A stretch of DNA of 11,835 nt from JBHJHK01 sp050330975 (GTDB taxonomy: Bacteria > Pseudomonadota > Gammaproteobacteria > Competibacterales > Competibacteraceae). Location: NCBI GenBank assembly GCA_050330975.1, contig JBHJHK010000136.1, forward strand, positions 1-11,835, in the 5' to 3' direction. Positions 1 through 5,417 of the stretch are shown in pieces. The position numbers and the translations under genes are program-made. Every line of letters starts with the position of its first letter. Position 1 is the stretch's first letter. The notes beneath the pieces were generated by a model. The model was given only the letters and a program-made list of their open reading frames with translations. It did no database searches and was not told where the DNA came from.

Positions 1-103
1 CATAACCCGGTGGTATGAATAACAATCTCGCGATGCCCCGACGCAAATTCAACTTCGGTCGATCGTTCTGCCCCCTTTGACCCACGACACCAGGACGAAT
101 GCC

Positions 104-637
104 ATGCTTCCCACCCCGTCGACTGCTGCAGCCTGGGACCCCCCCCTGAGCGGTGAGATGGATTTGGTCATCACCCGGGATGGGCGCTGGATACACGAGG
201 GCCGCCCCATAGAACGCCAGCGCATGGTGGAACTGTTCGCCTCTGTGCTCCGCCGCGAAGCCGATGGCCACTACTACTTGGTCACACCTTACGAAAAATG
301 GCGCATCCAGGTGGAGGAGGCGCCGTTTATCGCCGTCGCCTTGGACGTGACCGAAGCCCCCGACATCCCCCCTGTACTCACCTTCACCACCAACCTCGGC
401 GAGACCATTGCCCTAGATGCCGACCATCCCCTGGAGGTGGTGTACCAAGGGGACGAGCCGCGGCCTTACATCTTGGTGCGCCCCGGTCTCTGGGCTTTGC
501 TCAGCCGGCCGGTGTTTCTGGCCCTGGCCGAGCGAGCCGAGTGGGTGGAAGATCCCGCGGGGCCTTGGTACGGAGTGCGCAGCCGGGGACAGCTGTTCTT
601 CCTCGGCCCAGGGGCGGAGGACACAGCCGCCCCCTAG
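104..637 (+). CDS. DUF1285 family protein, function unknown
   Basis: This 177-residue soluble protein matches the DUF1285 family (COG3816-type, PF06938 from memory), which has no established biochemical role. The family signature is visible at residues 20-75: an 'LVITRDGRWIHEGRPI' strand-turn segment, then 'MVELFASVLR', then 'DGHYYLVTPYEKWRIQVE'. A C-terminal segment, 'WYGVRSRGQLFFLG', closes the fold. No signal peptide or membrane segment is present. An in-frame TTG at 77 would add nine residues but has no ribosome binding site. The ATG at 104 has AGGA eight bases upstream and is preferred. An eight-C run (139-146) lies in the variable N-terminal segment. The next recognised gene is far downstream, so context gives no hint of its job. 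The family call is confident and the function is unknown. Confidence 0.85.
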   Translation: MLPTPSTAAAWDPPLSGEMDLVITRDGRWIHEGRPIERQRMVELFASVLRREADGHYYLVTPYEKWRIQVEEAPFIAVALDVTEAPDIPPVLTFTTNLGETIALDADHPLEVVYQGDEPRPYILVRPGLWALLSRPVFLALAERAEWVEDPAGPWYGVRSRGQLFFLGPGAEDTAAP

Positions 638-744
638 GATTTTATTGCGCTGCAACAATCATTTTGCCCGCCGATGCCGTCAAACCGCCGTGCACCGCCA
701 TCGATCAGCTCGACACCGCAGCGCACCACAACAAGGCCAAATCC

Positions 745-773
745 TTGACCCTGGGGCGGTGAGCACCTATAGT
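745..773 (+). promoter_or_regulatory. Predicted sigma70 promoter into non-coding region
   Basis: TTGACC (745-750) and TATAGT (768-773) each match the -35 and -10 consensus at five of six positions and are separated by exactly 17 bases. This is the best promoter by eye in the window. Transcription would begin near 780, about 350 bases before the next start codon. Confidence 0.55.
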
Positions 774-815
774 TAGCGGCAGCTGCGCACCATATTAGTT
801 ATTTCTCATTTGCTG

Positions 816-876
816 TTTCAGTGCACCATTCCAACGCTGGGGTCAACTTTATCCCCGTTGGAAGGTCGCACGGAAA
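816..876 (+). ncRNA. Long imperfect stem-loop in non-coding region
   Basis: The arms 816-842 and 853-876 pair over 22 positions, all Watson-Crick: TTTC/GAAA, GTGC/GCAC, ACC/GGT, TTCCAAC/GTTGGAA and GGGG/CCCC. The pairing is interrupted by a 1x1 mismatch (A820/G872) and three small bulges (C867, A828, GCT at 836-838). The loop is ten bases. It begins about 36 bases downstream of the predicted transcription start. The + strand is assigned only because of that promoter; with no G-U pairs the structure itself does not tell the strand. Whether it is an independent RNA or part of a leader is unknown. Confidence 0.4.
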
Positions 877-918
877 GACGCTGTTTTGCCTGAATCGACA
901 GGGCAGTTAAGGGGATTG

Positions 919-947
919 CGACAACAGGGATTTCGATAACCTTGTCG
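919..947 (+). promoter_or_regulatory. Stem-loop, CGACAA/TTGTCG
   Basis: A perfect six-base-pair stem (919-924 with 942-947) closes a 17-base loop containing AGGGA (926-930). Two further G-C pairs are possible inside the loop. It is the second hairpin of the structured region. Confidence 0.35.
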
Positions 948-970
948 ACGCTTGGGTCCCGGACTTGCGC

Positions 971-990
971 CGGCCTTGTTACGGAGGCCG
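971..990 (+). promoter_or_regulatory. Stem-loop, CGGCCT/AGGCCG
   Basis: A perfect six-base-pair GC-rich stem (971-976 with 985-990) closes an eight-base loop, with ACGGA (981-985) at the loop-stem boundary. No T run follows, so it is not a standard intrinsic terminator. Confidence 0.35.
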
Positions 991-1081
991 CCCATGGCCA
1001 TCGCCCGCCGGTAGATGTCGTCGACACCGGATCCACCGGACGCTTGCAGCGACGTTCAGCCCAGGAGCAGCGGAATTACCA

Positions 1082-1090
1082 TGGTCTAAT
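1082..1090 (+). promoter_or_regulatory. Possible extended -10 element before acidic ORF
   Basis: TGGTCTAAT matches the extended -10 pattern TGnTATAAT at all but one base. No matching -35 element is seen at the right distance, so this is a weak candidate. Confidence 0.25.
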
Positions 1091-1133
1091 TGTCATTTAA
1101 CGAGTTACAGCCGCGTTGTCAGGAGTCTTCGCC

Positions 1134-1331
1134 ATGAGCAACCAAACCCAATACCTCCTCCAAGCCCTAGTGGCCCTTGAAGAGGCCCTCGATACCATCG
1201 ACCACAGCGATGACAGTGTCGAACTCCTAGACGGCGCCCTAGTCGCGTCCGACGCCCTAGATGCCATCGACGCCATCATCGGCGGCACTCGGGTGTTGGG
1301 CGTGGATGACAAAGACCTCATTGCCGCTTGA
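1134..1331 (+). CDS. Small acidic hypothetical protein, 65 residues
   Basis: I do not recognise this protein. It has 65 residues, of which 14 are Asp or Glu and only three are Arg, Lys or His. It is rich in Leu, Ala and Ile spaced as in amphipathic helices ('LLQALVALEEALDTID'; 'ALDAIDAIIGG'). There is no Cys, signal peptide or membrane span. The segment around residues 34-52 is quasi-repetitive at both levels: DNA units beginning GACG.CCCTAG or GACGCC recur and encode DGALVAS, DALDAI and DAII. AGGAG at 1121-1125 lies eight bases before the ATG, which supports translation and decides this start over an in-frame TTG at 1116. A possible extended -10 (TGGTCTAAT, 1082-1090) sits just upstream; alternatively the promoter at 745 drives it through a long leader. 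Confidence 0.6.
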   Translation: MSNQTQYLLQALVALEEALDTIDHSDDSVELLDGALVASDALDAIDAIIGGTRVLGVDDKDLIAA

Positions 1332-1347
1332 GGGGGCAAACACCCCC
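1332..1347 (+). terminator. GC hairpin directly after acidic ORF
   Basis: GGGGG and CCCCC flank the six-base loop CAAACA immediately after the stop codon at 1329-1331. No T run follows. It may stabilise the 3' end or pause polymerase rather than act alone as an intrinsic terminator. Confidence 0.35.
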
Positions 1348-1398
1348 CGAGCCTCCTCGCCTTCCCCCGCCTGCCCACAAATTCAGCATCCAGCGTTC

Positions 1399-1420
1399 AC
1401 CCCCTCGCTTCCCAGGGGGT
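1399..1420 (+). terminator. GC hairpin ACCCCC/GGGGGT
   Basis: A six-base-pair stem with a ten-base loop lies between the acidic ORF and the argC promoter. It is not followed by a T run. Together with the hairpin at 1332 it could insulate argC from upstream transcription. Confidence 0.3.
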
Positions 1421-1443
1421 CCTCCCCTACCCCGCGGTCAACT

Positions 1444-1471
1444 TTGAAAGCGCCGACAAAACACGTATCAT
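1444..1471 (+). promoter_or_regulatory. Predicted sigma70 promoter of argC
   Basis: TTGAAA (1444-1449) and TATCAT (1466-1471) each match consensus at five of six positions with a 16-base spacer. The predicted start near 1478 gives a leader of about 35 bases to the argC ATG. I saw no ArgR-type operator overlapping it. Confidence 0.55.
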
Positions 1472-1512
1472 CCGTCAATCCCCATCGCTAGACTTCGAGG
1501 GCTGATAACACC

Positions 1513-2556
1513 ATGATAAGAGCGGCAATTGTGGGGGGTACCGGTTATACCGGCGTCGAACTGTTACGGATTCTGACCCGCCATCCCCACGTCGAACTCG
1601 CGGCCATTACATCCCGTTCGGAACGGGGCCGTCCCGTTGCGGCGTTGTTCCCCAACCTGCGCCATCACCTGGATTTGGCCTTCAGCGACCCCGAGCAGGC
1701 ACCCTTGGATCAGTGCGATGTGGTGTTTTTCGCCACCCCCAACGGCACGGCTATGACCCAGGTTCCCGCCCTTCTGGCCGCCGGGGTGCGGGTGGTGGAT
1801 TTGGCGGCGGACTTTCGCCTCAAAGATCCCGAAATCTGGAGCGAGTGGTACAAAATCCCCCACGCCTGCCCCGAACTGTTGGCCGAGGCGGTCTACGGGG
1901 TGCCAGAACTCCACCGCGATGCCATCCGCCAGGCGCGGTTGGTGGCCAACCCCGGCTGTTATGCCACCGCCGTTACCCTGGGTTTTCTGCCCCTGGTGGA
2001 GGCCAACTTGGTGGACGATCAACACCTGGTGGCCGACGGTAAATCCGGGGTCAGCGGCGCCGGCCGCAACCCCGCCCAGCACCTGTTGCTGGGGGAGACC
2101 AGCGAAAACTTCGCCGCCTACGCCGCCGCCGGCCACCGCCACCTGCCGGAAATCTGCCAAACCTTGACCAAAGCCACCGGGCGGCCCATCAAGTTGACCT
2201 TTGTGCCCCATTTGGTGCCCATGGTTCGAGGCATCCACGCCACCCTCTATGCCCCCCTCCAAGCCGGTGCCCAAACGGCCCTGGGAGACCTCCACAGCCT
2301 GTTCGTCGAGCGCTACCGCCGCGAACCCTGTGTCGATGTTTTACCTCTCAACAGTCACCCCGACACCCGCAGCGTGCGAGGCGTCAATCTCTGCCGCCTC
2401 GCTGTCCATTTGCCGATGGGTAGCGACACCATCGTGCTGTTGTCGGTCATCGACAATTTGGTCAAGGGTGCTGCGGGGCAGGCGATCCAGAACATGAACC
2501 TCATGTTTGGCATCGAGGAAACGGCGGGCCTAGAAGACATCGCCCTACTGCCCTAG
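1513..2556 (+). CDS. argC: N-acetyl-gamma-glutamyl-phosphate reductase
   Basis: ArgC catalyses the NADPH-dependent reduction of N-acetylglutamyl phosphate to N-acetylglutamate semialdehyde, the third step of arginine synthesis, in the cytoplasm. The 347-residue length is normal for the long (type 1) form. The nucleotide-binding loop GGTGYTG is at residues 8-14. The catalytic cysteine is Cys149 in ANPGCYAT. 'GKSGVSGAGRNP' (residues 176-187) and 'GHRHLPEI', which carries the conserved histidine, follow. The ATG has GAGG twelve bases upstream, a longer gap than ideal, but no better start exists and the N-terminus aligns with the family. The gene appears to be monocistronic or to lead into erpA, which has its own promoter 140 bases on. 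Confidence 0.97.
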   Translation: MIRAAIVGGTGYTGVELLRILTRHPHVELAAITSRSERGRPVAALFPNLRHHLDLAFSDPEQAPLDQCDVVFFATPNGTAMTQVPALLAAGVRVVDLAADFRLKDPEIWSEWYKIPHACPELLAEAVYGVPELHRDAIRQARLVANPGCYATAVTLGFLPLVEANLVDDQHLVADGKSGVSGAGRNPAQHLLLGETSENFAAYAAAGHRHLPEICQTLTKATGRPIKLTFVPHLVPMVRGIHATLYAPLQAGAQTALGDLHSLFVERYRREPCVDVLPLNSHPDTRSVRGVNLCRLAVHLPMGSDTIVLLSVIDNLVKGAAGQAIQNMNLMFGIEETAGLEDIALLP

Positions 2557-2571
2557 TGGTGATGTGGCCCC

Positions 2572-2600
2572 TTGACCCGCTTCCCGTGGCTCTGCAAAAT
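2572..2600 (+). promoter_or_regulatory. Candidate erpA promoter
   Basis: TTGACC (2572-2577, five of six matches) and CAAAAT (2595-2600, four of six) are 17 bases apart. Transcription would begin inside or just after the palindrome at 2601-2617, so a repressor bound there would block initiation. Confidence 0.4.
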
Positions 2601-2617
2601 AGGACCTATATAGTCCT
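2601..2617 (+). promoter_or_regulatory. Palindrome resembling IscR type 1 operator
   Basis: AGGAC and GTCCT flank CTATATA; apart from one extra C it is a perfect palindrome. The inner 13 bases (2603-2615, GACCTATATAGTC) match the IscR type 1 core as I recall it (GACTRwwwYAGTC) at 11 positions. The flanks match poorly. In E. coli, erpA (formerly yadR) is an IscR target with a type 1 site, which makes the placement plausible. No iscR gene is visible in the window. Confidence 0.4.
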
Positions 2618-2696
2618 GATTCAACAACTCACCTGAATGGTCATTAGGTCTGTTGTTATCACCCCATTTCAAGCGCCTTGGGCGCGGAGAATTCCC

Positions 2697-3056
2697 GTGA
2701 ACGCCGTCAGCGAAACTTCCTTTGAGCCGTTGATTTTTACCGAAGCCGCTGCCCTCAAGGTACGCGACCTCATCGACGAAGACGACGAACTGGCCCCCGA
2801 CACCATGTTGCGGGTGTTCGTCAGCGGCGGGGGCTGCTCGGGCTTCCAGTATGGCTTTACCTTCGACGAAAAGGTCCAAGATGGCGACACGTTGGTGGAG
2901 AAAGCCGGCGTGAAGCTGTTGATCGATCCCATGAGTTTTCAGTATCTGGTGGGGGCGGAGATCGACTACACCGAAGGCCTCGAAGGCGCCCAATTTGTGA
3001 TCCGCAACCCCAACGCCACCACCACCTGCGGCTGCGGGTCGTCGTTCAACGTCTAG
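2697..3056 (+). CDS. erpA: A-type iron-sulfur carrier protein ErpA
   Basis: ErpA is an A-type carrier that delivers iron-sulfur clusters to apoproteins, including the isoprenoid enzymes IspG and IspH. This form has 119 residues, close to the E. coli length. The three cluster-ligand cysteines are present at Cys47 (SGGGCSGFQYGFTFD) and Cys111 and Cys113 (TTTCGCGSSF at the C-terminus). The GTG at 2697 is chosen because GGAGA lies six bases upstream and because it gives the family N-terminus. An in-frame ATG at 2637 would add 20 residues unlike any ErpA and has no binding site. It lies downstream of argC and converges on anmK with a 52-base gap. The predicted promoter and IscR-like operator suggest control by iron-sulfur status. 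Confidence 0.96.
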   Translation: MNAVSETSFEPLIFTEAAALKVRDLIDEDDELAPDTMLRVFVSGGGCSGFQYGFTFDEKVQDGDTLVEKAGVKLLIDPMSFQYLVGAEIDYTEGLEGAQFVIRNPNATTTCGCGSSFNV

Positions 3057-3083
3057 GCCCTTCCCCACCCCCTGCCTCCCGTC

Positions 3084-3096
3084 GGGGGATTCCCCC
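3084..3096. terminator. GC hairpin between erpA and anmK
   Basis: GGGGG-ATT-CCCCC lies in the short space between the convergent stop codons. A second hairpin of the same make (GGGGGG-TAAAT-CCCCCC, 3113-3129) follows inside the 3' end of anmK. Neither has a T run on either strand. They may act together as a weak bidirectional terminator. Confidence 0.35.
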
Positions 3097-3108
3097 AGTT
3101 GCCCCTCC

Positions 3109-4266
3109 TCATGGGGGGTAAATCCCCCCCAGAATTCGCTCCCCCAGGGCGCCGGTGGCGGCGGGCAGGTTGCCCGGTAACCCCTTGAGGGTCTGGCGTG
3201 CCAGCCAGGCAAACCCCATGGCCTCCAGGTAGTCGGGGTCGACACCCCGCTGGGCCGTGGACGCCACGGGAACGTTGAGCTGGCGCTGGAGGGTTTCCAT
3301 GACGACTCGGTTGTGAACCCCACCGCCGCACACCAAGACTTCTTCCACCGCGACCCCGGTGGCCAGCAAGGCCCGGGCGATGCTGTGGGCCGTCAACGCC
3401 GCCAAGGTCGCCTGGACGTCCTCCGGGGCCACGAGTTGGCCAAAGCGTCCCAGGTGAGCGTCTAGCCAAGCCAAATGGAAGTACTCCCGTCCGGTGCTCT
3501 TGGGGGGAGGCCGGCGAAAATAGGGATCCGCCAACAGCTGGTGCAACAACCCCGATACGACCTTGCCAGAGCGAGCCCAGAGACCGTCGCGATCCAGGGG
3601 CACCCCCCGGTGGCGCTGGATCCAAGCGTCCAGTAAAGCGTTGCCAGGACCGGTGTCAAAGCCCGCCCCGGGGACGCCAGCGGCGGTGACCAGCAACGAC
3701 AGGTTGGCGATGCCACCGATGTTGACCACCCCCCGGGGACGGCGGTCTCGGGCCAACAGCGCCCGGTGGAAGGCCGGCGCCAGGGGAGCTCCTTGGCCAC
3801 CGGCGGCCATGTCCCGGCGGCGAAAGTCCGCCACCACCGTCAGACCCGTGAGTTCGGCCAGCAGGCTGGGGTTGCCCAGTTGGACGGTGTAGGGCTCGGG
3901 GCCCTGGGGCACGTGGCGCACGGTTTGTCCATGGCTGCCCACGGCCCGCACCGCAAGCTCGGCAAAGGCCTCCCGCCCCACTTGGCGAGCCAACTCCGCC
4001 ACCGCCTGGGCGAACAACCGCGCCCCGGCGTTGTCGAGCCGGGCCACGGCGTCGAGGTCGTCGCTTCCCCCCGCCGCGGCGCCGGGGTGGACCACGGCCA
4101 GCAACTTCTGGCGCATGGCTTGGGGAATGGGCACCGCCGAGCAAGCCACTAGACGGGGGGATGCCCCGTCGCCAAAGGCCACCAGGGCTCCATCCACGGC
4201 GTCGACACTGTTGCCCGACATTAGGCCTATGAAAAACTCATCCTCGGGGGGGTCTACGGGAGGCAT
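3109..4266 (-). CDS. anmK: Anhydro-N-acetylmuramic acid kinase
   Basis: AnmK opens the 1,6-anhydro ring of anhydro-MurNAc and phosphorylates it to MurNAc-6-phosphate, a cytoplasmic step of peptidoglycan recycling. From the ATG at 4266 the protein has 385 residues; a GTG two codons earlier (4272) is equally possible, and neither has a clear ribosome binding site. Family blocks are all present: 'GSHGQTVRH', 'VADFRRRDMAAGGQGAPLAP', 'VNIGGIANLS', 'GFDTGPGN' with Asp204 (206 from the GTG) matching P. aeruginosa catalytic Asp182, 'PKSTGREYF', 'CGGGVHN' and 'LPGNLPAATGA'. The N-terminal phosphate-loop motif, usually MSGTSxDGxD, reads MSGNSVDAVD: Thr to Asn and Gly to Ala. It is the third gene of a co-oriented dapB, M23 peptidase, anmK series. 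A short tandem repeat spans its start. Confidence 0.95.
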   Translation of the reverse strand: MPPVDPPEDEFFIGLMSGNSVDAVDGALVAFGDGASPRLVACSAVPIPQAMRQKLLAVVHPGAAAGGSDDLDAVARLDNAGARLFAQAVAELARQVGREAFAELAVRAVGSHGQTVRHVPQGPEPYTVQLGNPSLLAELTGLTVVADFRRRDMAAGGQGAPLAPAFHRALLARDRRPRGVVNIGGIANLSLLVTAAGVPGAGFDTGPGNALLDAWIQRHRGVPLDRDGLWARSGKVVSGLLHQLLADPYFRRPPPKSTGREYFHLAWLDAHLGRFGQLVAPEDVQATLAALTAHSIARALLATGVAVEEVLVCGGGVHNRVVMETLQRQLNVPVASTAQRGVDPDYLEAMGFAWLARQTLKGLPGNLPAATGALGERILGGIYPP

Positions 4267-4300
4267 GGTCACAGCAGCACGGTCACAGCAGCGGTCACGG
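4267..4300 (-). repeat. Short tandem repeat at anmK start
   Basis: GGTCACAGCAGC occurs at 4267-4278 and again at 4281-4292, followed at once by a partial third copy, GGTCACGG (4293-4300). The copies lie where the anmK ribosome binding site should be, and the first includes the alternative GTG start. Confidence 0.6.
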
Positions 4301-4324
4301 ATTAGAGGTTTGATGGGGGGTGGA

Positions 4325-4359
4325 GCCCCTTCGGGGCCACGGCCCGCCCTAGCGGGCCG
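4325..4359 (-). terminator. Two hairpins at the M23 peptidase stop
   Basis: CGGCCCGC and GCGGGCCG (4340-4347 with 4352-4359) form a perfect eight-base-pair stem around the loop CCTA, overlapping the stop codon of the M23 gene. GCCCC-TTC-GGGGC (4325-4337) forms a second stem. No T run follows in the minus direction, so anmK may still be reached by read-through; partial termination or mRNA stabilisation is likely. Confidence 0.45.
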
Positions 4360-5371
4360 CCAGCAACCCCCGATGGCGATGGAGTAGGGTCAAAAGTGGC
4401 GCCGCATGGGCGGCAAAATCGCCGCGGTGGGGGTTGGCCACGCCGGAACTGGGGGGGAGCGTCACCGTCAGGGGATCGCGGGGGACGCCGTCGACCCGGA
4501 TCTCATAGTGAAGGTGGGGACCCGTGGCGAGCCCGCTCGACCCCACATAGCCGATGATTTGCCCCCGACCCACCGTCGCGCCCTTGCGCATCCCCGGGCC
4601 ATAACTGGACAGATGGCTGTAGCGGGTGGTGTAACCGCCGCCGTGGTCCAGCTCCACCAACCGGCCGTAGCCCCCCCGACGCCCGACAAAGGTCACCAAC
4701 CCATCGCCGGCGGCGCTCACCGGCGTGCCCGTGGGGGCGGCGAAGTCCACGCCCCGGTGGGGACGCACAACCCGCAGCACGGGGTGGAGGCGGGCGAGTT
4801 GGAAGGGGGAGCTGATCCGCGTATAGGGCAACGGCGCCCGCAGCAGCCCGGGCTGGATGCCATTTCCCTGGGGGGTGTAGTAGCCCGTCCTGCCCTCGGG
4901 GTCGCGGTAGTGGATGGCCTGGTGGCGCCGGCCAGCACTCTCTAGCTCTACGGCGACCACTCGCCACCCCCCCACGGGCTCACCCCGGTGGTGGTACACC
5001 TCCCCCACCACGATAAAGGCATCATTGGCCCCCAGGCGAGCCAGGTTGAGTTGGGGGGCAAACACGGCGGCCACCTGCACCACCGCCCCCTCGTCAAGCC
5101 CTGCCCGGGCCGCAGCGGTGTAAAAAGAATCGCCGCCTTCGAGGGTGCCGGCGATTACCCTGCGGTGACGCGTCAGTCCGGCCGTCGACGCCGCGGGCTC
5201 GGGCCGAGGGGCAGACTCGGGGAGTGGCTCGGCCTCCAACGGCGCCAACGGCGCCACCACCTGGGGGGGGGAGGAAGCCAAATCGTCGGTCAGGGCGTCG
5301 AACAGGGTCCATCCCACCCATCCCACCAAGGTGGTCACCAGTCCCAGGAAGAGGGCGGCACTGGGCCTCAT
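4349..5371 (-). CDS. M23 murein endopeptidase, MepM-like, membrane-anchored
   Basis: This is a zinc metallopeptidase of the LytM/M23 family that would cut peptide cross-links of peptidoglycan in the periplasm. The 340-residue protein starts with one hydrophobic segment (residues 6-24, signal anchor or uncleaved signal), then a Pro/Ala/Glu-rich linker (about 30-65), a middle domain like that of MepM and Csd3/OapA proteins, and the C-terminal M23 domain. Zinc and catalytic residues are in place: His205 and Asp209 (HRGVDFAAPTGTPV), His253 (YSHLS), and His286 and His288 (GPHLHYEI). 'SSPFQ.ARLHPVLR..RPHRGVDFA' is typical of MepM. The frame is open 64 codons further upstream, but that part overlaps dapB and is unlike the family; the ATG at 5371 puts the membrane segment at the N-terminus. 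Nine G (5263-5271) encode part of the linker. Confidence 0.92.
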   Translation of the reverse strand: MRPSAALFLGLVTTLVGWVGWTLFDALTDDLASSPPQVVAPLAPLEAEPLPESAPRPEPAASTAGLTRHRRVIAGTLEGGDSFYTAAARAGLDEGAVVQVAAVFAPQLNLARLGANDAFIVVGEVYHHRGEPVGGWRVVAVELESAGRRHQAIHYRDPEGRTGYYTPQGNGIQPGLLRAPLPYTRISSPFQLARLHPVLRVVRPHRGVDFAAPTGTPVSAAGDGLVTFVGRRGGYGRLVELDHGGGYTTRYSHLSSYGPGMRKGATVGRGQIIGYVGSSGLATGPHLHYEIRVDGVPRDPLTVTLPPSSGVANPHRGDFAAHAAPLLTLLHRHRGLLAAR

Positions 5372-5417
5372 AGCTCGCCACCGATGGCCGGGACCATGGG
5401 CTCGAGTAGGGCGGTGC

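Larger units (their letters stand above)
638..1133. other. Long intergenic region with promoter and stem-loops
   Basis: No reading frame here looks coding; those that are open have no start site, no codon bias and no recognisable product. GC falls to about 45 to 55 percent between 781 and 960, against roughly 65 to 80 percent in many of the surrounding genes. The region contains a near-consensus promoter (745-773) and, downstream of it, a long imperfect hairpin (816-876) and two shorter perfect-stem hairpins (919-947 and 971-990). It ends at the ribosome binding site of the small acidic gene at 1134. It may be a structured leader of that gene or an independent small RNA. I could not match it to a known RNA family by eye. 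Confidence 0.6.

Noticed and set aside
1564..2295. 243-codon open frame antisense to argC
   Set aside because: It is Gly/Gln/His-rich, mirrors the codon usage of argC on the other strand, and has no binding site or family.
2637..2696. 20-codon upstream extension of erpA
   Set aside because: It has no ribosome binding site and is not found in ErpA proteins; the GTG at 2697 has GGAGA at six bases.
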